A stretch of 24,334 nt of DNA, from the IMG/VR virus record IMGVR_UViG_3300020421_001525, positions 1 through 24,334 of that record, one strand, 5' to 3'. Below, piece after piece: positions 18,847 through 24,333 of the stretch; position 1 is the stretch's first letter; each line of letters starts with the position of its first letter. The DNA comes from a virus. The position numbers were made by a program, and so were the translations under genes. The notes beneath the pieces were generated by a model, which was given only the letters and a program-made list of their open reading frames with translations, was not told where the DNA came from and ran no database searches.

Positions 18847-21377
18847 TATATGTAAATATGCAAGAAAGTATGGTCATTCCGCAAGTGTTGCTTGCCAACT
18901 GTCTGTTTGCGGTTCCTTAATAAGTTATTTAGAGTGACACTTCCGTCTTCATTGAGTGTTTTTCCATCATAAAACGCAATTTCACGTGATTCTTCGTAAA
19001 TAAAGGAGCTTCCAGTCTCCGCTTGGAGGAAAAGACGGGAATATGCGGTTGCTTGTATGCTTGTAGACGCTTTAAATGACAAATTAACCTGCGTTCCAGT
19101 GAAATTTGCAGCATCTTCCATTTGAATTGCGGTTTTTGTGTTCAATTGATACGTACCAGACGCAACATTACCACTTACAGTGATCGTATTAGTGCCTAGA
19201 TCGACTGATTGGACGGAAAGTACCGTATCAAGACCCTCTACATTCATTCCAACCACAATATCATCAAGATCAAAGTCCGTAGTTGCGTAATTATTGAAGC
19301 CTGTTACCGTCAATACACTTGTACCATCCGCAGTACAGTTAAAATCAACCGCAGGTATGAGTCGATTGACGCTATTGGTGTCTAAATTACCATTTGCATC
19401 CTCTATTACTATACCTTTATAGAGTAGAGAGTAGTCATCAGCAGTGTTCATATTGACATTTGTGATGAAAGTACTTCCTATTGTAGTGTCTGCTGCTCCC
19501 AATAACTCAACGTTAGGGGCAGAGACGGTAATAATAGGTGACTGAATGTATCCACTACCACCATTAGTGATCTTATAACCGAAAATACGACCTCCAGTCA
19601 CTACTGCTTCTGCTGTTGCTTGAACACCACCTTGCAAATCTGGTACACTTAGGGTAACAGTAGGGGTATTCATATACCCTAGTCCTGGATTTAATGCGGT
19701 AATGTCACTAATACCTTGCCCTGCATAGTCATAGTTGTTCAATTCAATGTATCCAAAGTCAGGAAAGGTCGCTGCATCGTAATCAAAGATCTTTACCTTA
19801 GTGTCAGAGGTGTTTACGAACTCTTTTACCTGTGCTATTTTCACATCATTGTATGGATTACCTTGTCTCTCAACACTTTCTGCCAATAAATCACGATAAG
19901 TTGACCAATTTGAGTTAATTTCTAGGTTAATAGTATAAGTATGAGTCTCTTCTAGTCCAGCATTAGTACCTAATAGGTCAGCACAGAACCAAGCTGCTTC
20001 AATTGTAATAGGAAATTCCCGTCTTCCCATCCGATGAGGGATATATTCGTAAATATTCCACTTAATTCTTGGCCCAGCAGGAGGTACTGCCCTAAAAGAA
20101 TGAGTTGACCACTCTTGCATCTTCTCGACATACCAATTAGAAGGTATAATCGTTGGTTGTTGCTCATTCATTGCATCTGTAACCTCTGCCATACCTATTG
20201 CCATATCAATAGGATCAGTCATCTCACAATTCCACGTACGCATCTCTCGCCACGCTTCTGCTGTATCTGTTGATGTCTCTAATGCAGCATCTGTCATTAC
20301 TACGTCAGTCTCTTCTGCACCATCGATGATATAGTTTGTGTGTTTTGCTAGGTCAGCAGGTTCACTTAAACCTTCTGTAAGAGCAGTATAGTTCTCCATA
20401 CTACTAAAAGGAGATCCAGTACCACAACCAGAGGTTGCTGTTTCAAAGAACTTATCCCAATTCGCTTCCATTTTCTCTTGAAGTCCTTTATGCTTCCAGT
20501 TCTTTAACTGAATAGGATCTCCATTGTCATCTTCTCCTAACAATGGTATCTTTACATAGACACCTGTATCAGCATTAATAGGCCACGTGCTTTCTCTACT
20601 ACAGGCAACCTCTGTTTTACCCCAGTTATCTTTTGATGATGTATCTCTGAATTCTTTTAACCACCCTTTACTTTCACAACTAGCAAAACCAAATTGCTCA
20701 TCCCATCCTGCTGTACCTTCTGTAGTACCATCAGTAGACATATCACCTATAGGTCCACAAACGTCTACAAGGGTATCGCACTTGGGACTTAGGTATTTGG
20801 TATATGAAACCTTCTTAGGGTAGGCATAGAACCCGCTAATCGTCGCTACGGCAACTTCTGTGTTGACAGTAGTAGGAGGAACAGTTGCTATTGATGTGCT
20901 ACCAGGTGAATCGTACCACCCTGCCACGCAATCGGCGGTCGCCCCCGTTATAGACCCTGTTACTACTTGATTAGGGAAGTTACCAGAGGGATTATCAAGT
21001 TCTATTATGTCTAACCCGTTTGTCTCTCGAAAATTATGCCATTCCTTCACAGTACCCGTAGCACCGTTCGCTGCTGATACTGTCTCTCCTACCTTAAACT
21101 CTCCTGTAGCATTACGCACGGATATACGCTCAGTCGTGCTATCGCAAATCCATAACGTAAAGTATTGCTCTTCTCCAGTAATTCTTAGTCTACCTGCTTG
21201 CAAATCATCACAACTACCGTCATCACATCCAATGTCATTCAGGTTAAAAACAAACTCGAAATAATTCTCATCATCTATACCTCCCAATATATTGTCATCA
21301 GGATCCAAACCGTCATAGGTGAATGGTGACCCGTACGGTGAGGATACTGCTAAACCTAATGGAAAATTACAGGTCAA
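18846..21377 (-). CDS. Large virion structural protein (843 aa), probable tail or baseplate component
   Basis: No family is firmly recognised. Visible parts are an N-terminal region with a C-D-D-G-S-C-D-D loop (about residues 50-56), a GEFKVGETVSAANGATGTV beta element (about 91-109) common in marine phage structural proteins, a central Trp-rich region (about 380-490), and two Gly-x-Gly-Tyr repeats at about 562-622 (NPGLGYMNTPTVTLS and NGGSGYIQSPIITVS) like those in the giant protein. The start appears to be TTG at 21377. An in-frame TAA lies 12 bases upstream, AAGG sits 7 bases before the TTG, and no in-frame ATG occurs for about 200 codons. It overlaps the 69-aa gene by 11 bases. By synteny with T4 it is near the gene 5 hub position, but no lysozyme domain is seen. 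Confidence 0.85.
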   Translation of the reverse strand: MTCNFPLGLAVSSPYGSPFTYDGLDPDDNILGGIDDENYFEFVFNLNDIGCDDGSCDDLQAGRLRITGEEQYFTLWICDSTTERISVRNATGEFKVGETVSAANGATGTVKEWHNFRETNGLDIIELDNPSGNFPNQVVTGSITGATADCVAGWYDSPGSTSIATVPPTTVNTEVAVATISGFYAYPKKVSYTKYLSPKCDTLVDVCGPIGDMSTDGTTEGTAGWDEQFGFASCESKGWLKEFRDTSSKDNWGKTEVACSRESTWPINADTGVYVKIPLLGEDDNGDPIQLKNWKHKGLQEKMEANWDKFFETATSGCGTGSPFSSMENYTALTEGLSEPADLAKHTNYIIDGAEETDVVMTDAALETSTDTAEAWREMRTWNCEMTDPIDMAIGMAEVTDAMNEQQPTIIPSNWYVEKMQEWSTHSFRAVPPAGPRIKWNIYEYIPHRMGRREFPITIEAAWFCADLLGTNAGLEETHTYTINLEINSNWSTYRDLLAESVERQGNPYNDVKIAQVKEFVNTSDTKVKIFDYDAATFPDFGYIELNNYDYAGQGISDITALNPGLGYMNTPTVTLSVPDLQGGVQATAEAVVTGGRIFGYKITNGGSGYIQSPIITVSAPNVELLGAADTTIGSTFITNVNMNTADDYSLLYKGIVIEDANGNLDTNSVNRLIPAVDFNCTADGTSVLTVTGFNNYATTDFDLDDIVVGMNVEGLDTVLSVQSVDLGTNTITVSGNVASGTYQLNTKTAIQMEDAANFTGTQVNLSFKASTSIQATAYSRLFLQAETGSSFIYEESREIAFYDGKTLNEDGSVTLNNLLRNRKQTVGKQHLRNDHTFLHIYI

Positions 21378-21576
21378 TATCTTGCCTTAGTTCTATAGTA
21401 TTTAACCTATTTTCAACTGCATTTAGATATGCTGCCAGTTCCATATGCTCTATGGAACCTGGAGGCTTATACATTACCTTTGCAATTGGTCTCTGAGATA
21501 ACTCCTCAACCTTCTGTTCGAGTGTCAGGATTTTCTCTTCTAACGCTTCAAGGGGAGATTTTTTCGACTCTGGCAT
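21367..21576 (-). CDS. Small coiled-coil protein (69 aa)
   Basis: Residues 8-30 (LEALEEKILTLEQKVEELSQ) form a clear heptad coiled coil. A Pro-containing link follows (YKPPGS), then a second helix (HMELAAYLNAVENRLNTIEL). The start is supported by GAAGGA about 8 bases upstream. It overlaps the preceding gene by 29 bases and the 843-aa gene by 11 bases. An oligomerising structural or assembly role is plausible; the family is unknown. Confidence 0.8.
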   Translation of the reverse strand: MPESKKSPLEALEEKILTLEQKVEELSQRPIAKVMYKPPGSIEHMELAAYLNAVENRLNTIELRQDIDL

Positions 21577-21754
21577 CGGGGGATCCTTCTTTTAGTTTTT
21601 CCAACTCTTTCTCAGCTGTCGCTGTGGAGCGAAATTTATGAGCATCGCTGGACGTACTTGTCCAGATACTGTCTTGCCTCCAGTATACCACACCCGAAGA
21701 TAATTTGCTACCTCGGTGTTCTCTAGAGACGACGTAGAATGGTTTCTTGGCCAT
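21548..21754 (-). CDS. Small hypothetical protein, first gene of the late operon (68 aa)
   Basis: The protein reads MAKKPFYVVSREHRGSKLSS, then VVYWRQDSIWTST, and a helical Lys/Glu tail (TAEKELEKLKEG). It has no membrane segment or recognised domain. It is the first frame after the CTAAATA motif at 21795-21801, 40 bases from motif to ATG. A longer overlapping frame (21592-21789) starts nearer the promoter but lacks protein-like composition. Confidence 0.7.
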   Translation of the reverse strand: MAKKPFYVVSREHRGSKLSSGVVYWRQDSIWTSTSSDAHKFRSTATAEKELEKLKEGSPDARVEKISP

Positions 21755-21771
21755 AATGGAAAAATTCTATA

Positions 21772-21786
21772 AGAGAAAAAATTTCT
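21772..21786 (-). other. Short inverted repeat in the late operon leader
   Basis: On the minus strand GAGAAA, a TTT loop and TTTCTC form a perfect 6-bp inverted repeat between the late promoter candidate and the first ATG. It is AT-rich and could be incidental; a modest role in leader structure is possible. Confidence 0.35.
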
Positions 21787-21794
21787 CAAAAAAA

Positions 21795-21801
21795 TATTTA
21801 G
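21795..21801 (-). promoter_or_regulatory. Late promoter candidate (CTAAATA)
   Basis: CTAAATA on the minus strand matches the form of the T4-like late promoter reported for cyanophages (T4 itself uses TATAAATA). It lies 40 bases before the first gene of the structural operon and 48 bases after a strong terminator, a sensible place for a switch to late transcription. Such a 7-mer would be expected a few times by chance in this window, so position is the main support. Confidence 0.6.
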
Positions 21802-21848
21802 CTCACTCGTTTGGTTCGTTATAGATTAGGCATTGCGAATTCTCATAT

Positions 21849-21883
21849 AAAAAACCCCCCATCGGTTAACTGTCGATGGAGGG
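21849..21883 (-). terminator. Intrinsic terminator between the small-gene cassette and the late operon
   Basis: On the minus strand CCCTCCATCG and CGATGGGGGG form a 10-bp stem with one T-G wobble and a 10-base loop (ACAGTTAAC-type), followed directly by six T residues. It lies nine bases after the stop of the 45-aa gene and ahead of the late promoter motif. It would end transcription of the small-gene cassette. Confidence 0.9.
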
Positions 21884-21891
21884 CGTGTAGG

Positions 21892-22029
21892 TCAGTAGAG
21901 TTTAATCTCTGCTTTGCAATTAATTGAGTTTAATTGCTTTATCATTCTTAGTGCTTTCTCATAAGTTGCAAAACTCATAAATCTGCACTTTTGGTCTTCG
22001 GGTGTCCAGAATCTGATGCTTGTGTTCAT
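21892..22029 (-). CDS. Small hypothetical protein (45 aa), last gene of the cassette
   Basis: The frame reads MNTSIRFWTPEDQKCRFMSF, then TYEKALRMIKQLNSINC. It looks like a compact beta-alpha fold, with Trp-Thr-Pro-Glu before an amphipathic helix. It ends nine bases before the terminator. The ATG has no Shine-Dalgarno sequence and lies inside a different, longer frame (21959-22132), so either the two genes overlap by 71 bases or they are joined by a frameshift. The composition of this frame is the more protein-like of the two across the overlap. Confidence 0.55.
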   Translation of the reverse strand: MNTSIRFWTPEDQKCRFMSFATYEKALRMIKQLNSINCKAEIKLY

Positions 22030-22132
22030 TAGGTCTAGTTATGAAGAGTGAATGCTCTACCTTGTGAAAGTAGAGATATGAATGGTTTGTCCATTTCTTA
22101 TAGATGCCCCACTTCTTGTCTTTGAAGTTCAT
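21959..22132 (-). CDS. Small hypothetical protein (57 aa) overlapping the next gene
   Basis: The start at 22132 is supported by a four-base ATGA overlap with the upstream gene. The first half (MNFKDKKWGIYKKWTNHSYL, then YFHKVEHSLF) looks protein-like. The second half (HQILDTRRPKVQIYEFCN) runs antiphase to the 45-aa frame and looks less natural. The true product may be about 35 residues followed by a shift into the 45-aa frame somewhere in 21959-22041. No family is recognised. Confidence 0.5.
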   Translation of the reverse strand: MNFKDKKWGIYKKWTNHSYLYFHKVEHSLFITRPNEHKHQILDTRRPKVQIYEFCNL

Positions 22133-22263
22133 TGGCAATAACTGGGGTCAACTTGACAGAATTGGTCTTGTCTCTGATCGTGAAGTTCAGAGAAGTTATT
22201 AATGATGCTAGTGCCGAGGGTGACCCCGACAATAACAACGATGAGTGAAAGAGCGATTCTCAT
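22129..22263 (-). CDS. Small membrane-anchored protein (44 aa)
   Basis: The protein starts MRIALSLIVVIVGVTLGTSI, a single hydrophobic segment (residues 3-21) with one N-terminal Arg. A short polar tail carries C36 and C43. The start at 22263 is chosen over an upstream ATG because it overlaps the previous stop (TAATG), while the upstream ATG lies deep in the previous gene. The tail is probably outside the cytoplasmic membrane. The role is unknown. Confidence 0.7.
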   Translation of the reverse strand: MRIALSLIVVIVGVTLGTSIINNFSELHDQRQDQFCQVDPSYCQ

Positions 22264-22430
22264 TAGAGTGTTTCGTCTAGAACGTCTTGTAAGAAATTCA
22301 CTGGTGAAACAGATATGCACTCAGGGAGTTCATTGTAGTTACGAGCAGTGATTGCTTTCATTGCTGCGATCACGGCAGGGTCTCTGCGTGCGGCGGCATT
22401 TGAAAGAGTGTGTTGGAAGATGTTTCTCAT
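22263..22430 (-). CDS. Small hypothetical protein (55 aa) behind a hairpin/TATAAT element
   Basis: The protein reads MRNIFQHTLSNAAARRDPAV, then IAAMKAITARNYNELPE, ending FLQDVLDETL; it is mostly helical. The start at 22430 is preferred to an upstream ATG at 22487, which would translate through the hairpin. TATAAT ends exactly six bases before this ATG, the spacing expected if transcription began at the A of the start codon (a leaderless mRNA). No Shine-Dalgarno sequence is visible. The family is unknown. Confidence 0.7.
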   Translation of the reverse strand: MRNIFQHTLSNAAARRDPAVIAAMKAITARNYNELPECISVSPVNFLQDVLDETL

Positions 22431-22436
22431 ATTCAA

Positions 22437-22493
22437 ATTATAAACCCCCCAACCCACAGATGGGGTTAGAGGGTGACACTTTGTCAACTGTCC
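22437..22493 (-). promoter_or_regulatory. Composite element I: palindromic block, hairpin, TATAAT
   Basis: Reading toward lower coordinates: an 18-base block (22475-22492, GACACTTTGTCAACTGTC on the plus strand), an 11-bp stem with two T-G pairs (22445-22455 with 22463-22473), then TTTATAAT, six bases and ATGAGA. The hairpin could terminate upstream transcription, although the T tract is short. TATAAT (22437-22442) would be a -10 element. The stop codon of the 30-aa gene falls inside the palindromic block. The same order recurs at 23933-23988. Confidence 0.65.
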
Positions 22494-22576
22494 TTGGGCT
22501 TGTCCTGCTTCTCATAAAGGAAGTAGAATTTGATGTAAGGATCGTTGCAAAGGAGTTCGTACGTTTCGGAAGTCAT
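22484..22576 (-). CDS. Very small hypothetical protein (30 aa)
   Basis: The frame starts MTSETYELLCNDPYIKFYFL and ends QDKPKDS. The ATG overlaps the preceding TAA (TAATG). The stop lies within the palindromic block of composite element I. Aromatic-rich, no family recognised. The tight junction and sensible composition support it as a real gene despite its size. Confidence 0.5.
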   Translation of the reverse strand: MTSETYELLCNDPYIKFYFLYEKQDKPKDS

Positions 22577-22659
22577 TAGTGAGTTTTGAAGATGACGAGT
22601 TTACGATTGTAACGAGAGAGAATTCTCTCGTTTAGAAAGTTCAATGCCTTTCTTCTCAT
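22576..22659 (-). CDS. Very small basic protein (27 aa)
   Basis: The frame starts MRRKALNFLNERILSRYNRK and ends VIFKTH. Its ATG overlaps the previous TGA (ATGA), and its stop overlaps the next ATG (TAATG). It is highly basic and helical. No family is recognised; it may be a real micro-protein or a spacer frame kept open for coupling. Confidence 0.45.
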   Translation of the reverse strand: MRRKALNFLNERILSRYNRKLVIFKTH

Positions 22660-22772
22660 AGTACCTCTTTCATTAGTTCTTGGATGATGCTCTCATCTTC
22701 TGGACGGTCTGCTTCCTGGAGTGATTCCAGGATCAGATCGTCGAGTGCGTCAGTGTCAAACTTTTGGATCAC
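22656..22772 (-). CDS. Small acidic protein (38 aa), GTG start
   Basis: The frame starts at GTG (read as Met), continues IQKFDTDALDDLILESLQEA and ends QELMKEVL. It is acidic and helical throughout. The GTG overlaps the previous TGA by four bases (GTGA), a standard coupling junction. No family is recognised. Confidence 0.6.
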   Translation of the reverse strand: MIQKFDTDALDDLILESLQEADRPEDESIIQELMKEVL

Positions 22773-23080
22773 TTAATTAACTCCATAGGAACGTTGGGTG
22801 TACAAACTAGACCAACCGAGTCTTGACGGAATGCCTTAGCATATGCCTTGCCGATTGATCTAAGAACTGATTCTAGCATTGACTGGTCAGACTCTGCTGC
22901 CATTATGACAAGAATTTTACAATCCTCACGGGTGCCTTTCCAAAGACCAACGCCGTCGATAATGGTTGCAAAGTCAAGTCTAGGTCCAATCTCAGTTCTG
23001 ATAAAGTCATCGAACATTGCTGGTGAGACTGTGCCCTCGTTAGGGATATCCAGTCCCATCATCAGTTCTAATCGGATCAT
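22769..23080 (-). CDS. Hypothetical protein (103 aa), possibly DUF3574-like
   Basis: The protein begins MIRLELMMGLDIPNEGTVSP, then FDDFIRTEIGPRLDFATIID near residues 23-42, G-x-G-L-W-K-G at 43-49 and an ILVIM strand. The order 'metal-free strand, GL..P..G.VS, F..F....I.PR.....TI.DG.G.W' recalls the DUF3574 family of small ferredoxin-like proteins. I judged this by eye and am not certain. It is 36 bases from the upstream gene, the largest gap in this cassette apart from the composite elements, and is coupled by GTGA to the next gene. Confidence 0.75.
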   Translation of the reverse strand: MIRLELMMGLDIPNEGTVSPAMFDDFIRTEIGPRLDFATIIDGVGLWKGTREDCKILVIMAAESDQSMLESVLRSIGKAYAKAFRQDSVGLVCTPNVPMELIK

Positions 23081-23116
23081 AGAGGTTTGATTGCTTTACT
23101 CTTTAAGTATAGCGTC

Positions 23117-23446
23117 TCAGTACCTACTTGGGATACGATCGTAGACAGTTTGTGAACTGTCCCTGCCCACAATAAAACAGTCGGGTGGGTTGCTACCATA
23201 GCAAGACCCTATAATATCATCTGCGGTTTCCTTGCATTCCATTTCATTTATATGCTCTATCAGTTCGTGTTCAGTCATCTTCTCATAGTAATCCGTGAGA
23301 GAATCCCACACATACTGTTGTAGATCTTTGATGTCCATCCTATCAAGAACAATATCAGTGTATTGTTCAACTAGAATGTCATACGTGCAGTCCTTCGCTT
23401 CTGGCATAATAGTTGTAAAAAAGAACAGTAAAAAGAGGATGCTCAT
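23117..23446 (-). CDS. Probable exported cysteine-containing protein (109 aa)
   Basis: The N-terminus MSILFLLFFFTTIMPEAKDC is a hydrophobic signal-type sequence without a basic n-region; C20 follows a likely cleavage region. Cysteines at 20, 71, 82 and 90 could make two disulfides outside the cytoplasm. The middle is helical and acidic (residues 25-75). The start at 23446 overlaps the previous stop (ATGA) and is preferred to an ATG three codons earlier. A perfect palindrome, GACAGTTTGTGAACTGTC, lies in the last 20 codons. No family is recognised. Confidence 0.75.
   Translation of the reverse strand: MSILFLLFFFTTIMPEAKDCTYDILVEQYTDIVLDRMDIKDLQQYVWDSLTDYYEKMTEHELIEHINEMECKETADDIIGSCYGSNPPDCFIVGRDSSQTVYDRIPSRY
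23144..23161. repeat. Perfect palindrome GACAGTTTGTGAACTGTC-type, coding copy
   Basis: The 7-base arms GACAGTT and AACTGTC flank TGTG. It matches the block in composite element I at 16 of 18 positions and the one in element II at 15 of 18. Here it encodes D-S-S-Q-T-V at the C-terminus of the 109-aa protein, and no C/G hairpin or TATAAT follows. Confidence 0.65.
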
Positions 23447-23583
23447 ATTGAGCAATCCTCAAAGCGACGCATCACCTCAGCGTCAATAGCAATTTGTGTC
23501 CAGTTGAGTAGATCAGTTCTGAACTCTTCGACCATCTCCTCATAGATTGTTTCGAGGAGCGTTTCATTTGCAAGTGTGCTCAT
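23443..23583 (-). CDS. Small acidic protein (46 aa)
   Basis: The frame starts MSTLANETLLETIYEEMVEE and ends AEVMRRFEDCSI. It is helical and acidic. Both ends use four-base ATGA overlaps with neighbours. It may form a small helical-bundle or adaptor-type protein; the family is unknown. Confidence 0.65.
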   Translation of the reverse strand: MSTLANETLLETIYEEMVEEFRTDLLNWTQIAIDAEVMRRFEDCSI

Positions 23584-23771
23584 AAACCGTTTAGAAAATC
23601 GTGGATTGATTCGATGTACTCATCATAGGTCGAATTTGGGTATCTGTCTAGGTAGTACTGTGGCACTTCCTTAACTGAACTAACGACTTTAGGTTTGTCC
23701 GTCTTGGGATCTTCTCCCTTTGCTCGGATGTACGAAGCATAAAAATGCTGTGGATAAAGGTCACCGTACAT
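23580..23771 (-). CDS. Small hypothetical protein (63 aa)
   Basis: The protein starts MYGDLYPQHFYASYIRAKGE, has a Lys/Pro-rich centre (DPKTDKPKVV) and ends with a Tyr-rich helix (YLDRYPNSTYDEYIESIHDF). The start overlaps the previous stop by one base (TGATG), and the stop overlaps the next start (ATGA). No membrane segment or known domain. Confidence 0.7.
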   Translation of the reverse strand: MYGDLYPQHFYASYIRAKGEDPKTDKPKVVSSVKEVPQYYLDRYPNSTYDEYIESIHDFLNGL

Positions 23772-23926
23772 CAGGAATATTCAAAGGGTGAAGGTTCAAA
23801 AACTATGTCACAGAGAGAGTCGAAATCCTCCTCGTCAATGTGATCAGGGCATCCGAGGTCTCGGAGCATTACGAGAGCATCGACCAAGGCGGTCTCCTGC
23901 TTCTCGCTAAGTGGGATTTGTCTCAT
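23771..23926 (-). CDS. Small acidic protein (51 aa) behind a hairpin/TATAAT element
   Basis: The frame starts MRQIPLSEKQETALVDALVM, has CPDHIDEEDFDSLCD near residues 26-40, and ends EPSPFEYS. Two cysteines are present (26 and 39). It is the first gene after composite element II, with TATAAT ending exactly six bases before the ATG, the same as the 55-aa gene. No Shine-Dalgarno sequence is visible. It heads a coupled run of four genes (51, 63, 46 and 109 aa). Confidence 0.7.
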   Translation of the reverse strand: MRQIPLSEKQETALVDALVMLRDLGCPDHIDEEDFDSLCDIVFEPSPFEYS

Positions 23927-23932
23927 ACAATA

Positions 23933-23988
23933 ATTATAGACCCCAGTCGGTGAGAATGGGGTCAGTGTGTGACAGTTTGGGAACTGGT
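23933..23988 (-). promoter_or_regulatory. Composite element II: palindromic block, hairpin, TATAAT
   Basis: This has the same layout as 22437-22493: a block GACAGTTTGGGAACTGGT (plus strand, 23971-23988), a perfect 7-bp stem GACCCCA/TGGGGTC with an 11-base loop (23939-23945 with 23957-23963), TATAAT (23933-23938), six bases and ATGAGA. Here the whole element is intergenic. A combined terminator and leaderless promoter is one reading; a protein-binding operator is another. Confidence 0.65.
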
Positions 23989-24000
23989 TTGCAGCCTGAA

Positions 24001-24183
24001 TTAATTAAACAATGGTCGCATATAATCTTTGAACTCCTCACACATAGCAACAGCGAGTATGCGTAATTGCTTCTCGTCTGAATTGTTCCCATCTGCGACC
24101 AGTTCATCATAACACGCTTGTCTGATACCTAAATCGGTGATATCGTACTCGTGTAGTTTGACGTGCTGGAAAAATGAGATCAT
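24001..24183 (-). CDS. Small hypothetical protein (60 aa)
   Basis: The protein starts MISFFQHVKLHEYDITDLGI, then a helix RQACYDELVADGNNSDEKQL, and ends EFKDYMRPLFN. An AAAGGG sequence about 9 bases upstream of the ATG is a good ribosome binding site. It ends 13 bases before composite element II. No family is recognised. Confidence 0.75.
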   Translation of the reverse strand: MISFFQHVKLHEYDITDLGIRQACYDELVADGNNSDEKQLRILAVAMCEEFKDYMRPLFN

Positions 24184-24237
24184 AGGTTACCCTTTAAAGA
24201 ATGTTGAGGGAATTGCTCTGACTTCAAAACTGTCTTT

Positions 24238-24333
24238 TCAGATGAAGTGCTCATCAGCAGTACAAGAGGTTCGACTTAAAGATCCAATTCCACTTCGATA
24301 CGCATCAGCATACGCTTCGGGCGGTTTACTCAA
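24238..24333 (-). CDS. Small hypothetical protein, probably partial at the window edge
   Basis: A frame open from the right edge reads LSKPPEAYADAYRSGIGSLS, then RTSCTADEHFI and stops at 24238. The composition is protein-like. The first visible codon is TTG, which could be a start, but more likely the gene begins outside the window. The 54-base spacer to the next gene holds only that gene's ribosome binding site. Confidence 0.4.
   Translation of the reverse strand: MSKPPEAYADAYRSGIGSLSRTSCTADEHFI

Noticed and set aside
18926-18932. CTAAATA motif within the end of the 843-aa gene as a late promoter for the PAAR-like gene
   Set aside because: It is inside coding sequence, 80 bases from the next start, and one such chance match is expected in this window.
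18846-21377. 843-aa protein as the T4 gp5 hub lysozyme
   Set aside because: Only its place near the PAAR-like gene suggests it; no lysozyme motif or gp5 beta-helix pattern is visible.
21592-21789. Alternative 65-codon frame beginning MRNFFSYRIF at the head of the late operon
   Set aside because: It overlaps the 68-aa gene out of phase, has an unnatural composition and does not couple to the next gene.
22129-22320. Longer start (ATG 22320) for the 44-aa membrane protein
   Set aside because: It lies inside the upstream gene by 58 bases, and the TAATG junction at 22263 gives a clean start directly at the hydrophobic segment.
22263-22487. Longer start (ATG 22487) for the 55-aa protein
   Set aside because: It would translate through the hairpin of composite element I; the ATG at 22430 follows the element with the same spacing as at 23926.
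23095-23116. TATACT sequence before the 103-aa gene as a promoter
   Set aside because: No matching -35 sequence, and the surrounding genes are otherwise read as a run; support is too weak.
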